Both the position numbers and the translations under genes were made by a program. This document shows positions 32,746 through 44,002 of a stretch of DNA of 64,000 bases, piece after piece (position 1 is the stretch's first letter; each line of letters starts with the position of its first letter). This DNA comes from Gari tellinella (Eukaryota; Mollusca; Bivalvia; Cardiida; Psammobiidae). A model generated the notes under the pieces. That model had not been told where the DNA came from, searched no databases, and saw only the letters and a program-made list of their open reading frames with translations. The DNA lies in NCBI GenBank assembly GCA_922989275.2, contig OV277871.1, forward strand, positions 65,741,848-65,805,847. Reading direction: 5' to 3'.

Positions 32746-33411
32746 TTATTATTATTATTATTATACCAGATTTATATAGCGCTCTTTTCACACAGGGGTT
32801 GTTGGTTCAAAAGCGCTTTACATGAAATAACATAAATGTACCTTCAAATCGAGAAAAGACAAAATAACTACAATTAGATCTGATATAAAAAAATAATAAA
32901 CATATAAGAGACAGTCCCTAAAACGGCGATCACATTACCCCCATCAATCAGCAATGAACCGACCGGCTAAAGATTGCCGACTGATATAAATAATGGTAGA
33001 GCGCCCCATGCAGGCATAATCAACAATTGATTGAAAGTGATCATTCGATAGAGTTTAGAGAATAGATAATAAAATCAAATAATTGATTTATTGAAATAAT
33101 GCATTTTATTCTAAAAGCGCTTTACATGAAATAACATTAATGTACCCACAAATCGAGAAAGACAAAATAACTACAATTAGATCTGAAATAAAACATAAAT
33201 AAACATATAAGAGACAGTCCCCAAAACGGCGATCACATTACCCCCATCAATCAGCAATGAACCGACCGGCTAAAGATTGCCGACTGATATAAATAATGGT
33301 AGAGTGCCCAATGCAGGCTATCAACAATTGATTGAAAGTGATCATTCGATAGAGTTTAGAGAATAGATAATAAAATCAAATAATTTTTATTGAAATAATG
33401 CATTTTATTCT
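32746..33411. repeat. 304-bp tandem duplication next to an (ATT)n tract
   Basis: AAAAGCGCTTTACATGAAAT starts at 32809 and again at 33113, and the copies run in parallel to about 33411. (ATT)n and CCAGATTTATATAGCGCTCT precede it, which looks like the inverse of a LINE 3' end. Confidence 0.88.
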
Positions 33412-34061
33412 ATTCTAAGTAAAATAGCAATGTTTGTATTAAAGGCAGAATACTACGGAAATGTGCGTCTAAAACGCGCAATTTCTTATATGTGTGCATT
33501 TTCTATGTATTATTAAAATTAGTGAAATCGCGTGTAAGAAGCCCCATATGTCCCCACTTGGTAAAGAATCCTACCTAAATGTGTCAAATTCTTATCTTGT
33601 TGGTTTACATTTTAAGCGGGTTTGTTTACAAATAAGACTAACGGTTTGGTTCGTAGGATTGCGTAAAGGTCATGTGATTAGTACGAAGCGCGGCGATAAT
33701 TCATATACACTGTGTGACGTCATCCGAACCAAGCCGGAACATTTCCGTTATGATTCGTCTTCGATCGAATGTCAACAAAACAGATTTAAAAGTCAATTTG
33801 TTTCCACCAATTTCACGGGTTTGTAAGCAATGTTGCCTCCATAATCATCGGGCATTACTTCATTTTATAGGTTTAGATTTAAATACGAATGTGCCTACAT
33901 TTTCAGGTTTTAAAATTGCGGGATTTTGGCAATTTGACAGTTATGTTGGGATTTTAATCTTCAGATGTGCAATTAAAGTCAAAAAAATATAATCTGATTT
34001 TTTTATTGTCAACTTTAAGATTTTAGTTACTAAATTTATATTAAAATTTAAATTTCTCTTT
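33412..34061. other. no gene recognised
   Basis: Two overlapping frames of about 100 codons (33494-33826, 33714-33992) lack any motif I know. Confidence 0.35.
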
Positions 34062-34843
34062 TTTTTTAGCTCACCTGGCACGAAGTGCCAAGGAGAGCTT
34101 TTAGGATCGCTGGATGTCCGTCGTCCGTCGGTCCGTCTGTCTGTTCGTAATTGTTCGTTAACACTCTACCGGCTACAAATCTCATTGGATCTTCATGAAA
34201 CTTGATCACAATGTTTGTCTATTAGAAATCTAGAACAAGTTCGAATGTGGGTCATGTTGGGTCAAAAACTAGGTCACTAGGTCAAATCATAGAAAAACCT
34301 TGTTAACACTCTAGAGGCTACACATCTCATTGAATCTTAATGAAACTTGGTCAGAATGTTTGTGTCATTGATATCTAGGTCAAGTTTGAATATGGGTCAT
34401 GTCTAATCAAAAACTAGGTCACTAGGTCAAATCATAGAAAAACCTTGTTAACACTCTAGAGGCTACAAATCTCATTGGATCTTGATGAAAATAGGTCAGA
34501 ATATTTGTGTCGTTGATATTTAGGTCAAGTTCAAATATGGGCCATGTCCGGTTAAAAACTAGGTCAATAAGGTTAAATCATAGAAAAATCTTGTTAACAC
34601 TCTAGAGGCTACAAATCTCATTGGATCTTGATGAAACCTGGTCAGAATGTTTGTCTCATTTATATATAGGTCTAGTTTGAATATGGGTTATGTCCGGTCA
34701 AAAACTAGGTCACTAGGTCAAATCAAAGGAAAATCTTGTTTACCCTCTAAAGGTTGAGTGTGGGTCGTGTCCAGTCATAATCTAGGTCACTATAGGTCAA
34801 GTTTGCCATGGTGTACCAGGTGAGCAACTATGGCCCTTGTTTT
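34062..34843 (+). mobile_element. long dispersed repeat with AGCTCACCTGG ends and 130-bp internal units
   Basis: Starts TTTTTTTAGCTCACCTGGCA (then CGAAGTGCCAAGG, a small hairpin) and GTCCGTCGTCCGTCGGTCCG; ends CCAGGTGAGCAACTATGGCC. The interior is about four to five units with CACTCTAGAGGCTACAAATC and AAACTAGGTCACTAGGTCAA. Repeats of this kind are abundant in bivalve genomes. No protein. Confidence 0.85.
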
Positions 34844-34979
34844 GTATAATCAATGATTAATCGAAGTGGTTTGTCCAATTACATGTATATATGTTGATCG
34901 ATAATGAAAATCAGTTGATTATGAAACCCTTTGATGAGGACATAATTATTATGCAAGAAAAAAACAATGACAATCTAAA

Positions 34980-35103
34980 TAAGGGGAGATCCTTTGAAAG
35001 CACAGAAAACAAAGCAAATACTGAAAATTGCAGACTCGGTTTAATTGAGTCTGTTCATGAGCAATACTTAAATATGCAACAGTGCTCACGCCCCCTAGCA
35101 CCA
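34980..35103 (-). repeat. dispersed repeat, inverse of 1627-1757
   Basis: AAGGGGAGATCCTTTGAAAG ... GTGCTCACGCCCCCTAGCAC. See the pair member at 1627. Confidence 0.8.
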
Positions 35104-36734
35104 GCTTAAGCAAATTTCAACTTTCAACTGTAAATGCGCTGAAATCAATGATTCCAAAGGACCAGAAAGTATAACAACACTGAGAATGAAGTACGGGGCG
35201 ACTTTTTACAGCCTTGAAAATTGAAAATTCTGCATTAAACAATAAACAGCCAATATTGTATTAACCGGCCACTTAAAAGTGTATTAGTAGCAGTTTTTGA
35301 TACAGGTTATAGCTTACTTAATACAGGACAAAGGTAAAGCAGATGGCCAACAGGTTTGTTTATTGAAGTATTTTGATAAAGGTTGTGATTTAATCCTTTT
35401 ACTCCATCTATATGCCTATTTACACATTAACTTCATTTCTCCACTGGAGAAAATAGTTACATTTTATACAGAAATATTATTTCATGTGCAATATTTCCAA
35501 TATCCTAGCAGATGGAAGCTGAAAGCAGTTTATATATGTTGATTATACTTTGGTACCACCAGTGTTTAGACCTCAGGATCCATTAACAAGAAAGTGTATT
35601 TCAGGACATACTTAAAAAAACACCTGAAAAACTGAAAATGTGTAAAAAATCAGTATAATGTGACTTGGAAAAATTACAAAATTCACAATTCAGTATAATG
35701 TGACAACTTGGCAATACCTCAGTTACCATTTTCAACACTTTCTGAGAGCCTGCTGGCACTTCTTCTAAAGCGACCTAGTGTTAGCAAAGAAATCTGATGG
35801 AATGATGGGACAAGTTGGAAGATTAGCATCTACTGCTGCTCTGTTTTGTTGCAGTTGACAGAGGTAGGGAATTTGAATTTTAAGCTACAGACAAAAAATA
35901 TGCTATTCGCTGACTTTGGTGACTGTTTATGGCAATGTATTGAACTGTTGATTAAATACACATATCTGGTATTATCTTTTAGCCGTGATGTCCTAATCTG
36001 TCAGTTTCTGCACCAATCTATATAAAATGCCAGGAATTGAAATTGATAACAGCACTGACTTACTCTACAGTCAACACATCTTCAAATCAGGAGAATTGCT
36101 GCTATGTAGAGACCTATAATAAACACATCAACCTGTTTTTGTGTAATTGGACAAGTGAGATAGCCTATCCCTTCAGAAGCATGCATTTAGTAACTCACTA
36201 TGTAAATATCACTATGATGGGTTCTTTGCTGTGTGTTTTTGCTTGGATGATTCCGCCCAAAGAGAAATGAATTCAACAACACCGGCAGAGGACAAAATAA
36301 TTGGATGAATGACAAAAAATGGATAAAACTGGTGACATCAGTTTAACAAATTATAATGAGACAAGTGGACCAAGGAGGATAAAGTAAAGGAATTGAGACA
36401 ATGGACACTTAAAGCTGCTGTCAAGACATTGTTTTGTTATCATATTATGAACATTCTCAGAATGGCATTGTCAGTAAACTGTCTGTGAACTACACTAGAC
36501 AGATCTGACAATGCATGATATGATATCAGATTCTTCATCACATCATATAGAAAGATAAAAGTATATCTTGAACTGATATCTTGGCAATGACCAATTGATA
36601 CTTTCTATGCACCCAGAATCTATGATTCGCCGGCATATACTAACGGAAAAACAAATAAACAAACAGACATGACAAAAACTGTAATATCGTTTTTGTCCTG
36701 TTTGTTTGTTTGTCCATCTGTCTGTCTGTCTGTG
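35104..36734. other. no gene recognised
   Basis: AT-rich intergenic sequence between genes C and B. Nothing I can name before the repeat at 36735. Confidence 0.35.
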
Positions 36735-37245
36735 CCAAAAACCTTAACCTTAGCTATATCTCTTGCATTATTGCACACGTGCCTTTTATACTTGGCATAT
36801 GTCTTCCCAGTGGCAAGACCTTTCCAACCATACAAACCTTTTAGAACTTGACCTACTTTTGTAAAAATCTTTAAATGTCTATAACAATTAAACCATTAGG
36901 CCTAGGGCTTTCATTTTTTCGTATGTATATTTCTTGAATCAAGACCTTTGCAACCATACAACGCTATTTGACCATGTGACCTTGACCTGGACCTTTGACC
37001 TATTTAATCAAAATTTAACCAAAAACCTTAACCTTGGCTATAACTCTTGATTAATGCAACTGGGCCTCTTAACTTGGCAATTGTCTTCCATGAGTCAAGA
37101 CCTTTCTAACCATACAACTCTCTTTGACCTTGTGACCTCGACCTTTCACTTACTTTTGTAAAAATCTTTAAATGTCTATAACATTTGAACCAGTAGCCTA
37201 GGCCTAGGACTTTCATATTTTGCATTCGTGTATCTGGGACACAGT
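36735..37245 (+). repeat. two tandem units of the long dispersed-repeat type
   Basis: CAAAAACCTTAACCTTAGCT begins at about 36736 and again, with small changes, at about 37019. CAAGACCTTTCCAACCATAC and ATCTTTAAATGTCTATAACA recur in each. Confidence 0.8.
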
Positions 37246-37976
37246 CTTTTTTATCGAAAACATATGATTGAACTGTTTTGGATAATTACCCAATTTGGCA
37301 AACTGTTTTATTTTCATTTCCAACATCTCACATAACCTTAAAAAGTCAATGTCTTTCATTAATATCCATTTTGCTATGCTCTTGCTTTAATGAGTAACAT
37401 TCAAAAGAGCAAATCACAGCTTATTGAACAACAATTTGACTTAGCAGAAGACACTTTACATGGGAAATAATAGTGTTTGGCATTATTATTCAAATTAAAA
37501 GGAGGTACATTTGTAATAGAACAAAATAGCTTGGGGAAAAATAGTTCCTAAAAGTAATAATTCACTGAAGATTATAACAGTATAATATACTGAGAAAACT
37601 CTATAATTCACTGCTTATCATAAAAAAGTTAAATTTCAAAGCTCTATATCTTTTAAAGTAATATCAACTCCAGTTTTGTTTGTGATTGTAAAGGCTCATA
37701 TGTTCACCAATGTATTCCAGTAAAAACATACAGATTGAATGACACATGCACTTAAGGTTCATTCTTATTTCAAATCAAAGAGAGGTAATTTTGTATTATA
37801 AGACTTTCTAGTCTTGATAACACCTTGAATATTGCGATGAACGATTGTCTAGTGTGATTTTATTTCCTTTAAGAAATAAAAATAGCTCCTGAATATGAGC
37901 ACCATTGTTTTTCTTCTATGAAAAACATTTCTAATCAAAAATGCTCTTTTCAGACGAAAGAGTTTTAGACCTTTTG
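37246..37976. other. no gene recognised
   Basis: AT-rich, nothing named. Confidence 0.35.
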
Positions 37977-39159
37977 TTTTTAGTTCACCTGGCACAAAGT
38001 GCCAATGTGAAGTATTTTTAACGTCATGTGTCCGTCGTCAACAATTTCTTTAAACCACACCTCCTCCTAAACTACTGGATGGATTTTAACCAAACTTGTC
38101 AGGAATGATCCTTATATAGTCCTCTTTGAAAGTTGTTCAAATATTTCCGATCTGTTGCAAATTTACATAGAGTTATATAGTGAACATTTCAAACCTCTTC
38201 TACTCTGAAACTAATATGGCTAGAGCTTTGATATTTGGCATGGTGTAACTTCTGGAGGTACTTTACCAATATTGTCCAAATGGTTCCGTTCCGTTGCATA
38301 ACTAGGTCATGGGAGCTAAAAATAGATTTTTTCAATAAAAACTTAAACAATCTCCTTGTCTGAAACCACATACTCTGAGCTTAGATATTTTGCACAAAGC
38401 ATCACCTTCAAGTCCTCTATCAAGTTTGTTCAAATTATGTCCCTGGGGTCAAAAATGGCCCCGCCCCAGGGGTCACAAATTCACATGGAGTTATATTGTG
38501 AAATCTTCAAACCTCTTTTCCACTGAAACTAATATGGCTAGATCTTTGCTATTTGGCATAGTTTAACTTGTAGATATTCACTCTACCAATATTGTTCAAA
38601 TGATTCCAGTCCGCTGCATATCTAGGTCACAGGAGCTATAAATAGATTTTTTCAATAAAAACTTTAAAAAATCTTCTTGTCTGAAACCACAGTACACTGA
38701 GCTTAGATATTTTGCACAAAGCATCATCTTCAGGTCCTCTATCAAGATTGTTCAAATTATGTCCCTGGGGTCAGAAACGGCCCCGTTCCGGGGTCACAAA
38801 TTTACATAGAGATATAGACTGAAATCTACAAACCTCTTCTTCACTGAAACTAAATAGCTAGAACTTTGATATTTGACATGGTGTAACTGCTAGAGGTACT
38901 TTATCAATATTGTTCAAATGATTCCGGTCCATTGCATATCTAGGTCACAGGAGCTAAACATAGATTTGTTCAATAAAAACTTTTAAAAATCTTCTTGTCT
39001 GAAACCACAGTACCCTGAGCTAAGATAGTTTGCACTTAGCATCATCCAAACAGCAATTGGCACAATAGTATTGTCATAATTTCTCAGTTTTCCAAGATAT
39101 GTTACATTTACATCAACGGTTTCCAGGTGAGCGATTTAGGGCGGTATACGGCTCTTGTC
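37977..39159 (+). mobile_element. long dispersed repeat, about 320-bp internal units
   Basis: Starts TAGTTCACCTGGCACAAAGT and ends CCAGGTGAGCGATTTAGGGC. About three units with AATATGGCTAGAGCTTTGAT, GTCTGAAACCACA and GTCCCTGGGGTCAAAAATGG. Same super-family as 34062-34843 and 59824-62155, with different internal units. Confidence 0.85.
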
Positions 39160-39462
39160 ACTACAATTTGCCAGTTATTTAGCCACAATGAGATCGATGT
39201 CATGTCGTCTGCAACTTTCTATGAAGCAAAAAATAAATGCAGTATTTATGTGACGCTTATAATTTAGAATACAACAGTGGGTACTTTCTTTTTTGGCTGA
39301 GTATATACAAATATTAGAGATCAATTTCTTTAATTCTGTTTCCAGATTTTAAAAACGATCGTGGGTAAACCCCATTGAAGGCCATGCCTTATTTCATATT
39401 ATTCCAAGAAACAAAGAAGAACGTTATGTTAAGTAAATTGAAGAAACAGCGTCTTTACATTG

Positions 39463-39581
39463 TCTAGCACAGGGCCCTGACACGATTGCTTTTTGAAAGA
39501 AAAAATCATCAGAAGGTATATATACCTTCTGACGATTTTTTCTCTCTGAAAGAAATCGTGTCGGGGCCCTGTGTTGTCTAG
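39463..39581. repeat. foldback palindrome
   Basis: CTAGCACAGGGCCCTGACAC ... GAAGGTATATATACCTTC ... GTCGGGGCCCTGTGTTGTCTAG; arms of about 50 bp. Confidence 0.85.
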
Positions 39582-40089
39582 GTGGCAAATATCCTCTTCC
39601 GAAATGGTGGCAAATCGTTAAGGAATGGACAAAAGGAGCAACTTGTACAGAAAATGCCAAAAGTTGCTAAGAAGTTACCACTCGTTAAAACGTTCCAATG
39701 TAGCCAATAGCGAAAGTCATGTCAATCCTGACAGTACGTTTACGGACGGAGTAAAACAGTAATGTCCTTTAGAGTGACGTCACAGAAAGAATATCATAAA
39801 GAGTGACAGTATATTTTGAATAGATGTAAAAGACATGCAAAATGTTAACTGTAGGTCTATGGGAATTTAACATTGTAACTCAAAGCGAGGTGTGATACTG
39901 CTATATATACAGTTTGGAATATGCTATTCTGTCTTGCAATCAATGTATATAACATTAAGCTCTCCTTTGACTATGGCGAAATTCATGGAAAAGGAGGAAG
40001 GTTATGTTTTTAGAACCATATTTATATCATTCAGTAGATTGGGGACATGGAGAAGCCCGGAATAGAGTCGGGACGCTTGGTATCTCCTA

Positions 40090-40310
40090 CAGTGGAGAAT
40101 CTGTTATTCTTTCCCAAAAAACGCGTTTACGCTAAAACTATTATTTGCAGTGCAAACAGTTGGGTAACCCGGCGTCTGATCAGGCTCCAAACTGTTTGCC
40201 ACCATGATAAACATGAAATATCAGAATTGTTCAAACGTTGTTCATTTCTACGTTTTAGTGCTTTGCGTACGTTTGCGTTTAAACGGGAAAGAATAACGTT
40301 TTCTCCACTG
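40090..40310 (-). mobile_element. F1 MITE lacking one hairpin arm
   Basis: 221 bp, complete TIRs, but GCAAACAGTT joins directly to GGGTAACCCGGCGTCTGATC: the left hairpin arm is deleted. TATCTCCTA flanks both sides (9-bp direct repeat), beyond the usual TA. Confidence 0.92.
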
Positions 40311-40389
40311 TATCTCCTATGTATCCACCATTCTTTTGGCAGTAATATTTTTAGGAGCAAAATGTAACTCAAATTATCAAACTTGGCTA

Positions 40390-40638
40390 CAGTGGAGAAT
40401 CCGTTATTCTTTCCCATTTAAACGCAAACGAAACGCAAACGCAAAGAACTAAAACGTAGAAAAGTGTATCTTTTTGACAATTCTGATAATGCATGTTGAT
40501 CTGAGTAGCAAACCGTTTTTGGAGCCTGATCAGACGCCGGGTTACCCGGCGTCTGATCTTGCTCCAAACGGTTTGCAATTGACATAATAGTTTTAGCGTA
40601 AACGCGTTTATTGGGAAAGGATAACGTTTTCTCCACTG
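40390..40638 (+). mobile_element. F1 MITE, full copy
   Basis: 249 bp, CAGTGGAGAATCCGTTATTC ... AACGTTTTCTCCACTG, TA at the left and TT at the right. Hairpin complete. Confidence 0.9.
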
Positions 40639-41129
40639 TTTCATGTAATCAGCAGAGGTGACAGGAGTCACCAGCGGAAGTCATGGCCAGAATATTTAGT
40701 CATCAAAGGAGGTAAATGTCACAAAAATTGGTGACGACAGGATATTGGAATAAATAAGGTGGAATTCATGAATAGTACGTCAGGGTGCGCGGGTTTGTAT
40801 TTTCATATCCGTAATCTGGCAAATCCTATGCAGTTATTTCATTGCAATCATGATATCCAATTGTTATGTTCGTATGAATTGCATATTAGAAAATTGTTTT
40901 AGTTGCAAGTTTAGTATGGAAATAAATAGTTTGCTACATGATAAATATACTCATGCTATTGCAATAGAGTGTTGGAGTTTTCACTTGTGTCATAAAATAC
41001 ATACAAATGTAGTAAGCGCATGCAAATGACATCAACTAAGTTCAATTGGTAACTGATACAACCATACATTCAAGTATGTCTTTAACATCAATAGCAAATA
41101 GAATACAAACAATACATGGCCTGGCAGCA

Positions 41130-41215
41130 CCCCTCTATACAGCCTTTCCACCCCTCTATACAGCCTTTCCACCCCTCTATACAGCTTTTCCATCCCTCTA
41201 TACAGCCTTTCCATC
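41130..41215. repeat. short tandem repeat (15 bp, about 5 units)
   Basis: CACCCCTCTATACAGCCTTT recurs with a 15-bp period. Confidence 0.9.
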
Positions 41216-41225
41216 TGTGTCTACA

Positions 41226-41433
41226 GGGAGCCGTTTTATGAAACGTCGTACGACAAAAATGGTCGTAAGTCAGATGCTAAAATTATAAATAATTATTTAT
41301 TTATTCATCTAATCCTGTTTTATGACATCTCTTTGGAGTTGATTCCAAAGAGATGTCATAAGACAGGATTTGATGCAGAAATCAGAAATTATATTGATAT
41401 TAAAGTTTTGACTAACGACCGTTTTTGTCCCAG
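41226..41433. mobile_element. F7 MITE with inner foldback
   Basis: GGAGCCGTTTTATGAAACGT then CGTACGACAA at the left, GACTAACGACCGTTTTTGTC at the right, and an inner palindrome CCTGTTTTATGACATCTCTT / inverse. Confidence 0.75.
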
Positions 41434-41613
41434 CGCTTTTCCTGGTATAAGTAATTGTGTACAATAAAAGCATTTTAGCATTGTCAACATGAAGATACCA
41501 TAAAATTATTTTGCTTTATAACAGATTATCTCCTTTTCGGTTATTTGAAAAATATATGAAACTTGCAAAGTTTTGCAATATTTCTCTCTTTTCTATCGTT
41601 GGGTGTTATTGGA

Positions 41614-41869
41614 CAGTGGATAATCTGTTATTCTTTCCCAATAAACGCGTTTATGCTAAAACTATTATTTTCACTGCAAACAGTTTGGAGCCAGACCAGA
41701 CACCGGGTAACCCGGCGTCTGATCAGGCTCCAAACTGTTTGCCACCAAGATAAACAAGAATTATCAGAATTGTCAAAAAGTTGTATTTTTCTACGTTTTA
41801 GTGTTTTGCGTTTGCGTACGTTTGCGTACGTTTGCGTTTAAACGGGAAAGAATAACAGATTCTCCACTG
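41614..41869 (-). mobile_element. F1 MITE with a 12-bp internal duplication
   Basis: 256 bp; GTACGTTTGC is duplicated in the right arm. Left flank GGA rather than TA. Confidence 0.9.
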
Positions 41870-42464
41870 TAGAAAGGGAGCACTGTAATACATGTACATT
41901 GGCAAAAACATATTTTTTCCGCTTACACGTACTATGGTAAATACATGTACATTGTGCATTATTATTTCTCGCTTACCAGTAACCCAACATCCAATAAGGC
42001 TTCTAACTATTTCGCAACTACATTTGTAAGTGTTAAATAAATCTTCTTTTAAACATAAAAGCTGTCATTTTCTATATTTACTTGTAGTTAAGTTTCGCTA
42101 AATGTCCTATATTCAGGAAATAAGAACGTCTTGTCCACTGTACTATGTCAGGGACTGGACTTAGGCCAATGCAAAAATAAAAACATTTGAACAAAAATCG
42201 TTAAAACCTAACAAGTCCAAACTTTAGAATACATCTAATTTCTGATTTCTCAATCTACATGTAACCCTGCCTTCAAGGCAGTGATACGTCTTTGGAATTG
42301 TCGTTTCAAGACGGAAAAAAAGGATAATAATTGAGAATAATAATTGAGAATTTCAGAATCTGACTGACTACAGTATATGTCGAACGAGGATTCCTAAGGC
42401 GAATACCAAGACTGGACAAACAAACCGCAAACGCAGTGCTATAAATAACCTCTTTCACGGCCAA

Positions 42465-42687
42465 GTTGTATTGTCTGCTTTAGCCCTGTAACCGCCAAAA
42501 TATTGTTTGCATTGATAATGTCGCTTGCAGTATTTTTTCAAGTCAGATGAAGGACTTTTTGACTGAATAACGATTCGAGAGCCAAACTGTTTGGATCGTG
42601 ATCAGATGCCGCGTTACGCGGCATTTGATCACGATCCAAACTGTGTGTAAAGTCGACTTTTGGTGCCATTTGCAGCGAAAGAGTTAA
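42465..42687. mobile_element. F5 element with P1 hairpin
   Basis: Hairpin at 42584-42650 (CCAAACTGTTTGGATCGTGA, TCAGATGCCGCGTTACGCGG and inverse), ending GCAGCGAAAGAGTTAATG. Confidence 0.7.
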
Positions 42688-42739
42688 TGAAACACACAGC
42701 TTTTTAAATTCTTTACGTTTTATTTTTTCTGAATGTAAA

Positions 42740-43080
42740 ACAGTTTGGAGCCGTATAAGGTACTGAACTACTTTGCATCTGATATGGTTCCAAACTGTTG
42801 CAATGGAAACAATTGTTTTACAGTGGAGAATCTGTTATTCTTTCCCGTTTAAACGCAAACGTACGCAAACGCAAAGCACTAAAACGTAGAAAGAACAACT
42901 TTTGGACAATTCTGATAATTCTTGTTTATCTTGGTGGCAAACAGTTTGGAGCCTGATCAGACGCCGGGTTACCCGGCGTCTGATCTGGCTTCAAACTGTT
43001 TGCACTGCAAATAATAGTTTTAGCGTAAACGCGTTTATTGGGAAAGAATAACAGATTCTCCACTGTAGCAAAACCGCAGT
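42740..43080 (+). mobile_element. F1 inserted into an older F1
   Basis: A full 245-bp F1 (42821-43065) sits at the TA of an older copy's right half: left flank CAATGGAAACAATTGTTTTA and right flank TAGCAAAACCGC join to give the ATAGTTTTAGCGTAAACGC of the F1 consensus. Confidence 0.8.
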
Positions 43081-44002
43081 TATTATGGCGCCAGGATACA
43101 GAACCAACGGAAATGTTCGAATTGGTCAAATTTACAAATAATTATTACGAAAGTATCAGTTCTGACCTTGAATTTGAAGATAAGAGTAGCTGATGTACCA
43201 CTAAATGGATTAAATGGTGAAAAAAGTGACTTTCAGCAATTATTGTGAGATGTAAAGGTCATTACCCCTCCACACTTTATGCATATGGTATATGGTAGGG
43301 ACTAAAAGTCGGGGTGTTTACAGTATGAGGCTAGCTCTGTATGCTGAATTTGAGTGACGAACACAGTAAGATTTTGTAAAATGTTTATCGGTAACGTGGT
43401 CAGTTTTAATGCCTCCCTAATATGCATATTGGTTGTAGTTTCAGAAAAGCATGTCATTTATAGGTTATAGGTTTGGATAAGGAGTCTGCTATATATAGTG
43501 AGGGTAAAACTACATGTATAATGACTCATCTTTTCACCTGTTCTCGCGGCCATGCCAAATATTGGCGTTTGTTAAATTTTACTAATATTTGGAGTATACT
43601 TGTAATTATGTGCAATCATTTTACAGTTCTGGACAACATTGTTGCATATAGTTGGTTTGCTTAATTTCTGGTTGGCTATTGATACTTTGTTTGAGTGATT
43701 TTGAAAGTGATTGTTGTGTGGGGTCCGAGATTGTAACCCGGTATACTTTATACTGAACTTATGAAAGTATAACATCAACCCCAGTTTATTAATCACTCCT
43801 CCACATTTCGGCGTGTTTGAATTTGACGTGGCTTGTTGTTGTTATTTCTGTTAAGGGTTATCGTCCTGCCTTGGTGCTAAAGGTGCGCCATCCCGTTGAC
43901 ACCCAACATTATCAGCTGTCAGCATCTAGACCTGTCATGATATGGTCCATGCACTGCATGTGGCAGGATTATGTTATATATACTTATGTCTCTATCATGT
44001 GT
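43081..44002. other. downstream of gene C: no gene seen
   Basis: AT-rich sequence without a recognised element. Confidence 0.4.

Noticed and set aside
33494..33992. Two overlapping frames of 110 and 92 codons
   Set aside because: No domain and no splice or promoter context; not supported as genes.
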